Below are positions 9,330-18,263 of a stretch of 64,000 bases of DNA, piece after piece. Positions within the stretch are counted from its first letter, which is position 1; the number at the start of each line of letters is the position of its first letter. This DNA comes from Pontibacter litorisediminis (GTDB lineage: Bacteria; Bacteroidota; Bacteroidia; Cytophagales; Hymenobacteraceae). The translations under genes were made by a program, and so were the position numbers. The notes under the pieces are model-generated. The model ran no database searches, was not told the origin of the DNA, and saw nothing but the letters and a program-made list of their open reading frames with translations. Where the stretch lies: NCBI RefSeq assembly GCF_029360645.1, contig NZ_JARDUA010000006.1, positions 62,001 through 126,000 on the forward strand, read 5' to 3'.

Positions 9330-9761
9330 TCATACTTCGTAGTAGGGGTCTGTGGAGTGCGTCAGAAATTCAGTGTCGGGGTTAAGGATGGCCGTAGCCT
9401 CTATCTCCACCAGGTGCTCCGGGTTTATGAGCGCGGCCACCTGCACCATGCTGCTGGCCGGCTTTATATCCTTAAACACCTCCTGGTGGGCCTTGCCGAT
9501 CTCCTCCCAATGCCTGATATTGGTAACATAGATGCGCGTGCGCACCACATCCTTCAGCCCTGCGCCCGCCTGCTTCAGGGCCTGTTCTATTGTCTCCAGA
9601 ATGTGCTTGGTTTGTTCATAGGGGCTGCCTCTGCCAACCACGCTTTCGCCATTGGTGGCGGTGGTGCCGGCTACCTCTATGGTATTGCCTACCCGCACGG
9701 CGCGGCTGTAGCCAATGCGGTCTTCCCAAACAGCTCCCGATGAAATTTGCTTTCTGTTCAT
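9330..9761 (-). CDS. Rid-family (YjgF/YER057c/UK114) protein
   Basis: A 143-residue protein starting at MNRKQISSGAVWEDRIGYSR. Earlier in-frame codons exist but encode no family-like sequence. The Rid core is visible: GYSRAVRVGNTIEVAGTTA, a long helix EQTKHILETIEQALKQAGAG, DVVRTRIYVTNI and the C-terminal VEIEATAIL with the usual Glu. The Arg of 'RTRIYV' corresponds to the substrate-carboxylate-binding Arg of active imine/enamine deaminases. Cytoplasmic and probably trimeric by family knowledge. It removes reactive enamines from PLP chemistry. It is divergent from the radical SAM gene 188 bp away. Confidence 0.85.
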   Translation of the reverse strand: MNRKQISSGAVWEDRIGYSRAVRVGNTIEVAGTTATNGESVVGRGSPYEQTKHILETIEQALKQAGAGLKDVVRTRIYVTNIRHWEEIGKAHQEVFKDIKPASSMVQVAALINPEHLVEIEATAILNPDTEFLTHSTDPYYEV

Positions 9762-9921
9762 AGTTTCTAAAGTTAGAGAGTAAAAAAAGTTGACGCTCCG
9801 TATGATAGAGGTCCAATATGTCTCGGTTCTGCCTTGCAGCCCCCCAACAATTAAGTTAATGCCAGCTGCAGGTGTGGTAAATTCATTCAGACTTACTACC
9901 GTATACTTCATTCAGAATTTA

Positions 9922-9929
9922 TACTTTTG
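9922..9929 (+). promoter_or_regulatory. -7 element for the radical SAM gene
   Basis: TACTTTTG matches TAnnTTTG exactly and is embedded in a TATACTT word. It lies 20 bases before the ATG at 9950. I see no good -33 partner. Confidence 0.45.
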
Positions 9930-9949
9930 AGCTCATTATCGCCTACACC

Positions 9950-10936
9950 ATGCGCCTGAGGTCTAAACCGGTACTATGCAATTACTACGTTACCTATCGT
10001 TGTAACGCAAAGTGCTCGTTTTGCGATATCTGGGAGCGCCCATCGCCCTACATTACCTTGCCGGACGTGGAGCAGAACCTGCGCGACCTGAAGCGGCTGG
10101 GGGTGCAGGTGATCGACTTTACCGGCGGCGAGCCGCTGCTGCACCGCCAGATCGATGAGATGCTCGGCCTGGCACACGGCATGGGCTTCATCACCACGCT
10201 CACCACCAACGCCATGCTTTACCCCAAACTGGCGCAGCGCCTGAAGGGCAAGGTAGACATGCTGCACTTCTCCCTCGACTCGGCCGACAAGGAAGAGCAT
10301 GACCGGGGCCGCGGTGTGGCCTGCTATGATTTTGTAATGGAGTCGATACAGGTGGCGCGGGAGCTGGGCGAGCGGCCGGACATACTTTTTACGGTGTTCC
10401 GCCACAACCTGCACCAGCTGGAGGAGGTGTACCAGAAGATCATACTTCCAAATAACCTCGTGCTCATACTTAACCCGGCCTTTGAGTACAACGAGGTAGA
10501 GACCGGTGAGCGGCTGACGGAGGAGGAGCTGCGTTACCTGAGCGATTTCGGCAAGCGCAGGCAAGTATACCTGAACGAAGGGTTTGTGCAGCTGCGGCTG
10601 GACGGAGGCAATAAAACAGCCACACCCGTCTGCAAGGCTGCCAGCACTACCCTGGTCATCTCTCCGGAGAACGAGCTGGTACTGCCCTGCTACCACCTCG
10701 GTACGCAAAGCTTCCCGATAAACGGCAGCCTGTATGATTTATACTTAAGCCGGGAGGTAGAAGAGCTGAAACGGCAGGAGGGAAGGCTGCCCGCCTGTGA
10801 GGGCTGCACCATTAACTGCTACATGCAGCCAAGCTTTGCCGTAGAAACGAACAAGTACTTCTGGAAAGCCCTGCCCAGCACCCTCAAGTATAACTACCTG
10901 AAAGGAACGTGGAAACGCTTGATTGCTAATGGGTAA
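9950..10936 (+). CDS. Radical SAM protein with SPASM-like C-terminus
   Basis: A 328-residue radical S-adenosylmethionine enzyme. The [4Fe-4S] motif C-x3-C-x2-C is Cys18, Cys22, Cys25 (CNAKCSFC), followed by the SAM-binding DFTGGEPLL. The C-terminal part has further cysteines (PVCKAASTTL, LVLPCYHLG, CEGCTINCYMQ), as in SPASM/Twitch auxiliary cluster domains. The layout is like the MoaA/PqqE/HpnH-type superfamily. No precursor peptide gene is visible next to it, so a RiPP role is not supported; the substrate is unknown. It starts very close to its putative promoter and is followed by an AAGTATA word at 10962. Confidence 0.82.
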   Translation: MRLRSKPVLCNYYVTYRCNAKCSFCDIWERPSPYITLPDVEQNLRDLKRLGVQVIDFTGGEPLLHRQIDEMLGLAHGMGFITTLTTNAMLYPKLAQRLKGKVDMLHFSLDSADKEEHDRGRGVACYDFVMESIQVARELGERPDILFTVFRHNLHQLEEVYQKIILPNNLVLILNPAFEYNEVETGERLTEEELRYLSDFGKRRQVYLNEGFVQLRLDGGNKTATPVCKAASTTLVISPENELVLPCYHLGTQSFPINGSLYDLYLSREVEELKRQEGRLPACEGCTINCYMQPSFAVETNKYFWKALPSTLKYNYLKGTWKRLIANG

Positions 10937-11063
10937 TTATTGATTGGTGCTTAAATCAATAAAGTATAGGCTGTATCTCAGGCTAGATGAGTGAGGCACA
11001 TGCAACAACCGTTACCTCTGCAAGGACAACAATAAAACAATTCATCAACCAACAAATAAACAT

Positions 11064-11582
11064 ATGCCAGTTATACTTCCGGTTAAGGGCGTGCGGCCAC
11101 AAATGGGCGAGGGCTGCTGGATTGCCGAAAACGCCACCATCGTAGGCGATGTGGTGATGGGAGACGAGTGCTCCATTTGGTTCAACGCCGTTATCCGTGG
11201 CGATGTGAACAGTATCCGCATCGGCAACAAGACCAACATACAGGACGGGGCCGTGATCCACTGCACCTACGAGCGGGCTGCCACTACCATAGGCAACAAC
11301 GTATCCATAGGCCACAACGCGATCGTGCATGGCTGCACCGTGCATGATAACTCGCTGGTGGGCATGGGCGCTATCGTGATGGATAATGCCGTGGTGGAGC
11401 AGAACTGTATTGTAGCGGCGGGTGCCATTGTGCTGGAGAACACCATTTGCGAGTCAGGGTGGATTTATGCAGGGATACCGGCCCGTAAGGTGAAGCAGCT
11501 AAGCCAGGAGCAGCTAGAAGGCCTTGCCAGAACAGCCAATAACTATGTCATGTACAGCGGCTGGTTCAGCGGGAAAGGGTAA
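11064..11582 (+). CDS. Gamma-carbonic-anhydrase-like hexapeptide-repeat protein
   Basis: A 172-residue left-handed beta-helix protein of the YrdA/PaaY/CaiE gamma-CA group. Hexapeptide repeats run from about residue 15 to 150. The metal-site region has NAVIRGDVNSIRIG, then IGHNAIVHGCTV, which supplies the His ligands. The C-terminus has GIPARKVKQL. Length is typical. Family members are trimeric with metal sites at subunit interfaces; carbonic anhydrase activity is not assured for this subgroup. Codons 3-5 (GTT ATA CTT) lie in a TATACTT word. Confidence 0.85.
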   Translation: MPVILPVKGVRPQMGEGCWIAENATIVGDVVMGDECSIWFNAVIRGDVNSIRIGNKTNIQDGAVIHCTYERAATTIGNNVSIGHNAIVHGCTVHDNSLVGMGAIVMDNAVVEQNCIVAAGAIVLENTICESGWIYAGIPARKVKQLSQEQLEGLARTANNYVMYSGWFSGKG

Positions 11583-11639
11583 CCGGCTGGAAACCATGTG
11601 CCTCTGCAAAGTATAAACCCTGTCTGAGCCCTCATCTAA

Positions 11640-12280
11640 AAACAGGGGAACCTGTGGTAACGGGTTTGATCACCCCTGGCCTCTCTTCCCAAACTAGTCT
11701 GGAATCCGAAACCTGGCTTTTTCGAGGGCCCCTACCGCAGGTGGGGAATTATACTTCCTTCCCTGTCATCTTGAACAGAGCGAGAGATTTATCTGGAATT
11801 TTAGTTAGACTCTCCCGTAGGTCGAGATGACGAATAGCGGTGGCTATCAAACTGAACCCAGTCTTTGGGTTGAGCGCCTTCTAGATTTCCGGTGCCCGTA
11901 AGGGCAATGCGACGTAGGAGCAAAGGAAATGTAGACAGCGCGATGCCCTTATCGGGGCCCCTACCCCCAGGACGAGGCCTCCCGGCCTAGAGGTAGCCAA
12001 AGCAGGAGATGAAACAGGCAGGTTGTAAAGCCTTGGATCAGCAGAGGCTAGCTAGTATAGCTTGTCTACAGTTGCAGGGAACGGTGGCTAAGAGAGGTAC
12101 AAGCGGACGCTTGCGCCAGTGAAAGTATAGCAGCAAGTATAAACTGAAGTATAAAAGTATAGCCTAAGTATAAAGTATGGCTCTGCAAGCCAGTCGGGTT
12201 ACAAACCTGACATCATAGAAGGCACGGGTTACAAACCCGCGCCAGCGAGCGGCAAGCGAAAGGAATAAGATACAAGTATA
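11640..12280 (+). repeat. Dispersed intergenic repeat, copy R2
   Basis: Convergent gap between the gamma-CA and hemerythrin genes. It carries the shared blocks 'cccagtctttgggttgagc', 'tttccggtgcc', 'gcgatgccc', 'gacgaggcc', 'ttggatcagcag' and 'acaagcggacgcttgcgcc', in the same order as R3. Like R1 it holds the 'gggcccctacccc' module, which R3 and R4 lack. Its right end has five AAGTATA words within 50 bp (12123-12172) and then two inverted 'gggttacaaac' blocks. A separate short inverted-end element is nested at 11765-11831. No gene is supported here. Confidence 0.7.
11765..11831. repeat. 67-bp inverted-end element (GTCATC...GATGAC)
   Basis: Ends gtcatcttga (11765-11774) and tcgagatgac (11822-11831) are inverted repeats with one mismatch, enclosing 'acagagcgagagatttatc'. 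It resembles the widespread 'GTCATCCTGAGCGAAG...GAGATGAC' family of short dispersed bacterial repeats that I know from other phyla. It interrupts repeat R2 relative to R3 and R4, so it is probably a later insertion. Confidence 0.55.
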
Positions 12281-12283
12281 GAA

Positions 12284-12742
12284 TTACCCCTCCAGATGCT
12301 CCAGCACCTGCCGCTGCAGCTGTTGGAGCTTCTCCTCAGGCAGCTTTTGCTGCAGGGTCTCAAAGAAAACGCGCTCCTCTTGCCGGATGTGCTGCTCCAG
12401 CAGCCTGCCCACCTCATCCAACTTGTGGGGTAGTTCAGCCTCCTCAACCTCCGGTAAAGCAAGTATCAGCCGCTCCAGTTGCCGGTGCTGCGCCTGTAAG
12501 GCCTGTGCCTGCTGTCTCAGCTCTTCTGAGCAGTCAGAGGCAAGTATAAACACCGTGTCCTCCTCCAGCTTGAAATGGGGGAGCAGGTGCTGCTGAAGGA
12601 AAGTGACTACATAATCGCGTTTGGAGGCAGCGGTAGCAGGCATGCCCTTGTAGGGCGGTGCATCGAGTTGCAGCAGCCTGGCCGTTAGCAGGCCGCCGTG
12701 GTGCTGGCGCGAGATCGGTATGAGGCTTTCGTGGCGCTTCAT
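12284..12742 (-). CDS. Hemerythrin-like HHE domain protein
   Basis: A 152-residue all-helical protein. Candidate di-iron ligands follow the HHE pattern: His in ISRQHHGGLL near the N-terminus, His-x3-Glu in LLPHFKLEEDTV, and His-x4-Glu in LEQHIRQEERVFFE. Family members bind O2 or NO, or act in iron/oxidative-stress responses; the role here is not determined. Its ATG follows the stop codon of the upstream CorC-like gene by one base, so the two are almost certainly translationally coupled. It ends at the edge of repeat R2. Confidence 0.8.
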   Translation of the reverse strand: MKRHESLIPISRQHHGGLLTARLLQLDAPPYKGMPATAASKRDYVVTFLQQHLLPHFKLEEDTVFILASDCSEELRQQAQALQAQHRQLERLILALPEVEEAELPHKLDEVGRLLEQHIRQEERVFFETLQQKLPEEKLQQLQRQVLEHLEG

Positions 12743-12743
12743 G

Positions 12744-14057
12744 CTAGCTGATGGCCTCCCGGTCCTCCTCCCGCACTGTCAGCAGCACCCACTCCACGCG
12801 GCGGTCTGATTTCTCCAGAATCCGCACATGGTATTGGTTAAAGGTGGTGGTCTCGTTCAGATTTTCCGGAATCTGCCCATAGATCACGTTCAGCAGGCCA
12901 CCCACCGTTTCGTAGTCCTCGCCCTCCGGCAGGGAGTAAGGCAGGAAATCATTGGCATCGGACACGGCGGCAGAGCCGTTTACTTTATACTCGAAGTCGC
13001 TGATGCGCTCCACGATCGGGGCCTCCTCATCGTACTCATCCTGTATCTCACCCACCAGTTCCTCAATGATGTCCTCTATCGTAACAATGCCCGACACGCC
13101 GCCAAACTCGTCGGTGGCAATGGCCATGTGCAGGTGGCGGCGCTGGAACTGTTTCAGCAGGCGGTTGATCTTCTTTGTCTCCGGCACGAAGTAGGCGGGG
13201 CGCATGAGGTCTTCTATATCAATGGTTTTGCCCTGGCGCGTGATGCTTAAGATATCCTTCACGTAAAGGATACCCACAATATTGTCGATGTTGCCGCTAA
13301 AGACTGGCAGGCGGGAGTACCCTTCGTTGAAAATGATCTCCATTAACTCCCCTTCCGGAATGTTCACATCCACGGCTACCATGCGGGTGCGGGGCACCAT
13401 GATCTGCTTCACCATGCGCTCGCTGAAGAGGAACACGTTCTCGATCAGCTCGTGGTGCGAGTCCTGTATGGCGCCACCCTCCGCACTCTGCTCAAACAGC
13501 AGGCGCAATTCCTCGGCGGTGTGCACCTCAGCGCCGTGCATGGGCTGTATGCCCATGGCGCGCAGCACCAGGTTAGCCAGCCCGTTCAGCAGCCAGATAA
13601 AAGGGCTGAAGAGGATGTAGAAGAAACGAAGCGGGTAAGCCACCGCCAGCGTGGTGGATTCGGAGCGTTGTATGGCCAGCGATTTAGGGGCCAGCTCGCC
13701 AAACACAATGTGCAGCACCGTGATAATGGCAAAGGAGATCGGGAGGGCAATGGTATGGGCCAGCGCCTCGCTTCCCTCAAAACCGAACGCATGCATCACG
13801 TTAATCACCAGCTGCGCCACCACGCTCTCGCCAATCCAACCCAGGCCCAGGGAGGCCAAGGTTATACCCAGCTGCGTGGCCGACAGGTAAGCGTCGAGGT
13901 GGGTGAGCATGTGCTGAGCCAGCTTTGCCGCAGCGCTGCCGCTCTGTGCCCGCAGTTCTATCTGCGAGGAGCGCACCTTTACAATGGCAAACTCTGCGGC
14001 CACGAAAAAGCCGTTGAGCAGCACCAGGAATATCGTTAAAAATATGTTGAAAATCAT
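12744..14057 (-). CDS. CNNM/CorC-type membrane protein (DUF21-CBS-CorC_HlyC)
   Basis: A 437-residue protein often annotated as hemolysin C/TlyC-like. The DUF21 (CNNM) membrane domain with four hydrophobic segments spans about residues 1-190 (LNGFFVAAEFAIVKVR is diagnostic). A CBS pair follows (MVPRTRMVAVDV, VVGILYVKDIL, MAIATDEFGGVSGIVTIEDI), with the CorC_HlyC domain at about 340-430. The family is linked to Mg2+/divalent cation efflux; no hemolysin activity should be assumed. First gene of a two-gene unit with the HHE protein. Confidence 0.87.
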   Translation of the reverse strand: MIFNIFLTIFLVLLNGFFVAAEFAIVKVRSSQIELRAQSGSAAAKLAQHMLTHLDAYLSATQLGITLASLGLGWIGESVVAQLVINVMHAFGFEGSEALAHTIALPISFAIITVLHIVFGELAPKSLAIQRSESTTLAVAYPLRFFYILFSPFIWLLNGLANLVLRAMGIQPMHGAEVHTAEELRLLFEQSAEGGAIQDSHHELIENVFLFSERMVKQIMVPRTRMVAVDVNIPEGELMEIIFNEGYSRLPVFSGNIDNIVGILYVKDILSITRQGKTIDIEDLMRPAYFVPETKKINRLLKQFQRRHLHMAIATDEFGGVSGIVTIEDIIEELVGEIQDEYDEEAPIVERISDFEYKVNGSAAVSDANDFLPYSLPEGEDYETVGGLLNVIYGQIPENLNETTTFNQYHVRILEKSDRRVEWVLLTVREEDREAIS

Positions 14058-14494
14058 ATGTGTAGGTATTTGCCGCCTTCAAACCAGCAAAGCTGTAAAA
14101 GTAGTAAAATACGTGCTCGTTTTATAGGTGTATATGCTAGATGCACTATATTTTACGACTAAAAGCACCAGAAAGGCTATCAACGTTATATTTTGGGGGA
14201 GTTGAGTTGGGCAGATTAGTGCCGTAAACGCCACCAGGTAAAGAAATTCCTCTGCGGCAGGATGGAAAAAAGACCAGGTAAATTGCCGCAACAACCGGCA
14301 CAGAAGCAGCCTGGACTGCCATTAGTGCCAACGCAGGTAGCGTAAGGGGAGCCAGAGCGGTTGTTTAGCAAACATATGCCGGCTGCCATGCTGCCTCAAG
14401 TATAAATTGACTACTTTTGTATTGCCTCAGTATTAGTATAGGCCTGAAAAAGAGCAACTGCTGTTGCGCTTCAGAAAGTATAAGTGCTTGATTT
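14058..14494. promoter_or_regulatory. Divergent promoter region, corC-like / dsbD
   Basis: About 440 bp between divergent genes. A perfect -7 element TACTTTTG (14412-14419, +) lies about 75 bases before the dsbD ATG. No convincing -33 element. AAGTATA words at 14398 and 14476. Otherwise nothing recognisable. Confidence 0.4.
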
Positions 14495-16705
14495 ATGAAC
14501 AAAAATATGATGGCTAAACAGCTGCTGGCCACATGGCTGTTGTGTATGCTTGCCTTTGTGGCGCAGGCGCAGGTGCTCAAACCCGCGTCGTGGAGCTACG
14601 ATGTCTCTGATAAAGAAGTGGCCGTAGGCGAGGAGGTGGAGTTGATCTTTAACGTGAAGATCGACAAGGACTGGTACCTGTACTCCTCTGACTTTGACCC
14701 GGACCTGGGCCCGATGGTGACTACCTTCACGTTTCAGAAGCACCCTTCTTACGAGTTGGTGGGCAAGATAAAGCCGGTTAAGCCTAAAAAGAAGTATGAT
14801 GAGCTGTGGGAGGGGGAGTATACCTACTTTGTAGGCACCGCCCAGTTCCGCCAGAAAATACGCGTGCTGCAGCCCGACCTGCAGGTGAAGGGCGAGTACG
14901 AATACCAGGTATGCACCGATGTTACCGGCCAGTGTATCCCGTTTGACGATACGTTTACCTTCACGAATAAGCAGGTAAACGTTAGCGGCACGGCTGCCCC
15001 TGCCGCTAAGCCGGCGCAGCAACCAGAGGCTCCTGCAGCCTCTCAGCAGCAACCCGAGGCGCAGCAGGAAAGCAAACCAGTTGAGGTGCCGGACCTGGCC
15101 GCCGCTGCCTCAGCCTCTGCAGATGCCGACACGGCTGCCGCTCCCGTCGCGACCACTGCCACAACTGATGACAACAGTGCCGGGGGCATTTCGGCCATAC
15201 CTGACGAGGAGCCCGCCACGGGCACGGCAGAGGATGGCTTATGGGCCTTCATGCTGGTGGCCTTCGCCTCGGGCCTGGTGGCACTGCTCACCCCATGCGT
15301 CTTCCCGATGGTACCCATGACGGTGAGCTTCTTTACCAACAGCAGCGGCAACAGAGCCCAGGGTGTGCTGAAAGCGGTAGTCTACGGCCTGTCCATTATC
15401 GCCATTTATACGTTGATCGGCACGATCGTAGCCAAAGTCTTCGGGGCGGATGGGGCCAACTTCCTCAGTACCCACTGGCTGCCGAACGTCCTGTTCTTCC
15501 TGATCTTCCTGCTGTTTGCCATGTCGTTCTTCGGCATGTTCGAGATAACGCTACCGAGCTCCTGGCTCACCAAAGTAGACTCTAAAGCCGACCAGGGGGG
15601 ATGGGTAGGTGTGTTCTTCATGGCCTTCACGCTGGCGCTGGTTTCCTTCTCCTGCACCGGCCCGATCGTGGGCAGCATACTGGTTGCCTCTGCCGGAGGC
15701 GAGACCATCCGCCCCATCGTGGGCATGTTCGGCTTCTCGCTGGCCTTTGCCTTGCCTTTTACGTTATTCGCCGTGTTCCCGTCGTGGCTAAGCGGCCTGC
15801 CGAAGTCCGGCGGCTGGCTGAACTCAGTAAAGGTGGTGCTAGGCTTTATAGAGCTGGCGCTGGCACTTAAGTTCCTGAGCGTGGCCGACCAGGTGTACCA
15901 CTGGGGCATCCTGGACCGCGAGGTGTACCTGGCGCTGTGGATCGTGATTTTCACGCTGATGGGCTTCTACCTGCTGGGCAAGCTAAAGTTCTCCCACGAC
16001 TCCGACCTGAAGTATATCAGCGTACCGCGCCTGTTCTTCGCCATAATTACCTTTGGCTTTGTGGTGTACCTGGTTCCGGGGCTGTTCGGTGCCCCACTTA
16101 AGGCGCTGTCAGGTTACCTGCCGCCGCAAACCACGCAAGACTTCGACATCAACAAAATCATACGGCAGAGCTCCGGCGGAAGCACAGCGGCTGTAGCGGC
16201 AGGTAATGCCCTTTGCGAGCAGCCCAAGTACGCTGATTTCCTGCACCTGCCGCATGGCCTGCAAGGCTACTTTGACCTGGAGCAGGCCAAGAAATGCGCT
16301 GCCGAGCAGGGCAAGCCGATCTTTATCGATTTTACCGGCCACGGCTGCGTGAACTGCCGCGAGATGGAGCAGAACGTGTGGTCGGACCCGGAGGTATTGA
16401 AGCGCCTGCGCGAGGACTATGTGATTGCCGCCCTCTACGTGGATGACCGCACGGAGCTGCCGGAGAGCGAGTGGTACACCAGCGACTACGACGGCAAAGA
16501 AAAGAAGACGATCGGTAAGAAGTATGCCGATTACCAGATCACGAAGTTTAACGTAAACGCCCAGCCCTACTATGTGCTGATGGACGAGAACGAGAATGTG
16601 CTGGTCAAGCCGGTTGCCTATGAGCGCAGCGTAGAGAAGTTCGTGGAGTTTCTGGATGCCGGCGTGGAGGCCTATAAAAAGCAGCAACAGGTGGCACAGC
16701 AGTAA
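14495..16705 (+). CDS. dsbD: Thiol:disulfide interchange protein DsbD
   Basis: A 736-residue membrane protein that passes electrons from cytoplasmic thioredoxin to the periplasm. After the signal peptide (ends FVAQAQ) comes the nDsbD-like domain with the redox pair in VCTDVTGQC (residues about 139-147; C-x7-C). An Ala/Pro/Gln-rich linker (about 165-245) follows. The eight-TM core carries the two conserved Cys motifs LLTPCVFPM (about 264) and SFSCTGPIVG (about 385). The C-terminal thioredoxin domain has DFTGHGCVNCREME (about residue 615). All six redox cysteines are therefore present. The low-complexity linker is unusually long. Confidence 0.93.
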   Translation: MNKNMMAKQLLATWLLCMLAFVAQAQVLKPASWSYDVSDKEVAVGEEVELIFNVKIDKDWYLYSSDFDPDLGPMVTTFTFQKHPSYELVGKIKPVKPKKKYDELWEGEYTYFVGTAQFRQKIRVLQPDLQVKGEYEYQVCTDVTGQCIPFDDTFTFTNKQVNVSGTAAPAAKPAQQPEAPAASQQQPEAQQESKPVEVPDLAAAASASADADTAAAPVATTATTDDNSAGGISAIPDEEPATGTAEDGLWAFMLVAFASGLVALLTPCVFPMVPMTVSFFTNSSGNRAQGVLKAVVYGLSIIAIYTLIGTIVAKVFGADGANFLSTHWLPNVLFFLIFLLFAMSFFGMFEITLPSSWLTKVDSKADQGGWVGVFFMAFTLALVSFSCTGPIVGSILVASAGGETIRPIVGMFGFSLAFALPFTLFAVFPSWLSGLPKSGGWLNSVKVVLGFIELALALKFLSVADQVYHWGILDREVYLALWIVIFTLMGFYLLGKLKFSHDSDLKYISVPRLFFAIITFGFVVYLVPGLFGAPLKALSGYLPPQTTQDFDINKIIRQSSGGSTAAVAAGNALCEQPKYADFLHLPHGLQGYFDLEQAKKCAAEQGKPIFIDFTGHGCVNCREMEQNVWSDPEVLKRLREDYVIAALYVDDRTELPESEWYTSDYDGKEKKTIGKKYADYQITKFNVNAQPYYVLMDENENVLVKPVAYERSVEKFVEFLDAGVEAYKKQQQVAQQ

Positions 16706-16721
16706 GCTAAGTATAACCTGT

Positions 16722-16772
16722 AACCTATAAGCCCCTGCCGCAGCACTTGGCTGCGGCAGGGGCTTATAGGTT
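16722..16772. terminator. Long perfect hairpin (22-bp stem) downstream of dsbD
   Basis: Arms 16722-16743 and 16751-16772 are perfectly complementary with a 7-base loop. No U-run follows, so termination may rely on the stem alone or on the second hairpin downstream. Confidence 0.7.
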
Positions 16773-16860
16773 AAGGCACCTCAAAACCGAGCCGGTCTCA
16801 CGCAAGCCACAGCTGCACTTTACCCTTCACCCACGGGAACTGCGCGCACCGCGTGGTCTA

Positions 16861-16904
16861 ATAACAGAGAAGCCCCGCCGGTTACGGCGGGGCTTCTCTG
16901 TTAT
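16861..16904. terminator. Long perfect hairpin (20-bp stem) downstream of sodA
   Basis: Arms 16861-16880 and 16885-16904 are perfectly complementary with a gtta loop. It lies 15 bases past the sodA stop on the minus strand, and is the second of two long hairpins in the dsbD/sodA convergent gap. Confidence 0.7.
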
Positions 16905-16918
16905 AGTATAAAGTATAC

Positions 16919-17524
16919 TTACTTTGCCTCGTTGTAGCGGCGGGCTACTTCGTCCCAGTTCACCACGTTCCAGAAAGCGCTGATGTAATCCGGGCGGCGG
17001 TTCTGGTAGTTCAGGTAGTAGGCATGCTCCCATACGTCCAGCCCCAGAATTGGCTGGCCACCGCAAGCCTGGTCAATGTCCATGATAGGGGAGTCCTGGT
17101 TAGCGGTAGAGCATACAGTCAGCTTGCCATTGTCTACGCATAGCCAAGCCCAGCCAGAACCAAAGCGTGTAGCCGCAGCCTTGTTAAACTCCTCCTTAAA
17201 TGCATCGAAAGAACCGAAGGCGCTGTTGATGGCGTCCGCCAGTTCGCCGGAAGGCTGGCCCCCACCGTTCGGCGACAGGATCGTCCAGAACAAGTTGTGG
17301 TTGTAGTAACCGCCACCGTTGTTGCGAACAGCAGTGTTGCCGCTTACGTTTTTCAGGATCTCCTCAATGGATTTGTTCTCCATATCAGTGCCCTGGATGG
17401 CATTGTTCAGGTTGGTTGTATAGGCCTGGTGGTGCTTTGTATGGTGGATTTCCATGGTGCGCGCATCGATGTGCGGCTCCAGTGCGTCGTAGGCATAAGG
17501 TAGTTTCGGAAGTTCGAAAGCCAT
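16919..17524 (-). CDS. Superoxide dismutase (Fe/Mn family)
   Basis: A 201-residue Fe/Mn superoxide dismutase. The N-terminus [18 protein letters not shown] is diagnostic. Metal ligands are His27 ([12 protein letters not shown]), a second His in the NHNLFW motif, and Asp and His in [13 protein letters not shown]. No signal peptide, so cytoplasmic. Metal preference cannot be settled from sequence by eye. It converges on dsbD, and its stop codon lies against an AAGTATACTT palindrome (16911-16920). High-expression type codon use with no AAGTATA word inside. Confidence 0.93.
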   Translation of the reverse strand: MAFELPKLPYAYDALEPHIDARTMEIHHTKHHQAYTTNLNNAIQGTDMENKSIEEILKNVSGNTAVRNNGGGYYNHNLFWTILSPNGGGQPSGELADAINSAFGSFDAFKEEFNKAAATRFGSGWAWLCVDNGKLTVCSTANQDSPIMDIDQACGGQPILGLDVWEHAYYLNYQNRRPDYISAFWNVVNWDEVARRYNEAK

Positions 17525-17600
17525 AGTTTTATATAGATTTATGTTAGAAATATTTTACTTGTACATACAGTGGAGATGTACGGCATCGCTTCAAAGTTAG

Positions 17601-18056
17601 TTAATTTCTTTTAGCCGTAAAGAAGGAGGCCATCAGGTCGGCGCACTCTTGCGCCATGATGCCGCTTACCATCTCCGTTTTAGGGTGTAGCAGATTCCCT
17701 ACTCTTCTATAACCGCGCTTCGGCTCAGATGTTCCGAACACCACCCGTTTTAACTGGGCCCAGTAGCTGGCGCCGGCGCACATCACACAGGGCTCCACGG
17801 TAACATACAGGGTGCAGTCGTGCAGGTACTTGTTGCCCAGGTACTCGGCAGCGGCCGTCAGGGCCAGCATCTCGGCATGGGCCGTTACATCGTTCAGCTT
17901 CTCGGTCTGGTTATAGGCCTTAGCAATGATGCGGTTGTTGGCCACCACGACAGCCCCAATTGGAATCTCGCCCTCCTCATAGGCGTACTGCGCCTGGCGG
18001 TAGGCCTGCTGCATAAAATGCTCATCGCTGTGGATGGATAAAAAATCTGTTGCCAT
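17601..18056 (-). CDS. tadA: tRNA adenosine(34) deaminase
   Basis: A 151-residue zinc deaminase that makes inosine at the wobble position of tRNA-Arg(ACG). The zinc and catalytic motif is complete: His60-Ala-Glu62 (TAHAEMLAL) and Pro-Cys90-x2-Cys93 (VEPCVMCAGA). IPIGAVVV and the final helix are also typical of TadA. Guanine deaminase-like proteins share the fold, but the length and PCVMCAGA pattern favour TadA. A -7-like TATTTTTG lies just upstream on its strand. Confidence 0.87.
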   Translation of the reverse strand: MATDFLSIHSDEHFMQQAYRQAQYAYEEGEIPIGAVVVANNRIIAKAYNQTEKLNDVTAHAEMLALTAAAEYLGNKYLHDCTLYVTVEPCVMCAGASYWAQLKRVVFGTSEPKRGYRRVGNLLHPKTEMVSGIMAQECADLMASFFTAKRN

Positions 18057-18263
18057 ATGGTAAAGATGGGCACATCAGGCCAAAAATACAAGTATGGTAA
18101 ACTATAACGCCCCTGCGCGCACATTGGTCAAAGTAAGTTGGGAAAGATGGAAGTTCTTATGGCTGGCTAGGAATAGTAGCGCATGATTTTTATCTTACTG
18201 AACGGAGGTAGGACGCTACTTAGCGGTTGCAGGGTGTGGTTCAGAAACTAACAGATATAACAG

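Noticed and set aside
9112..9342. 76-codon plus-strand frame
   Set aside because: Overlaps the 3' end of the Rid gene, and composition is that of AT-rich intergenic DNA.
9950..10936. Radical SAM gene as part of a RiPP cluster
   Set aside because: No precursor peptide, transporter or protease gene adjacent.
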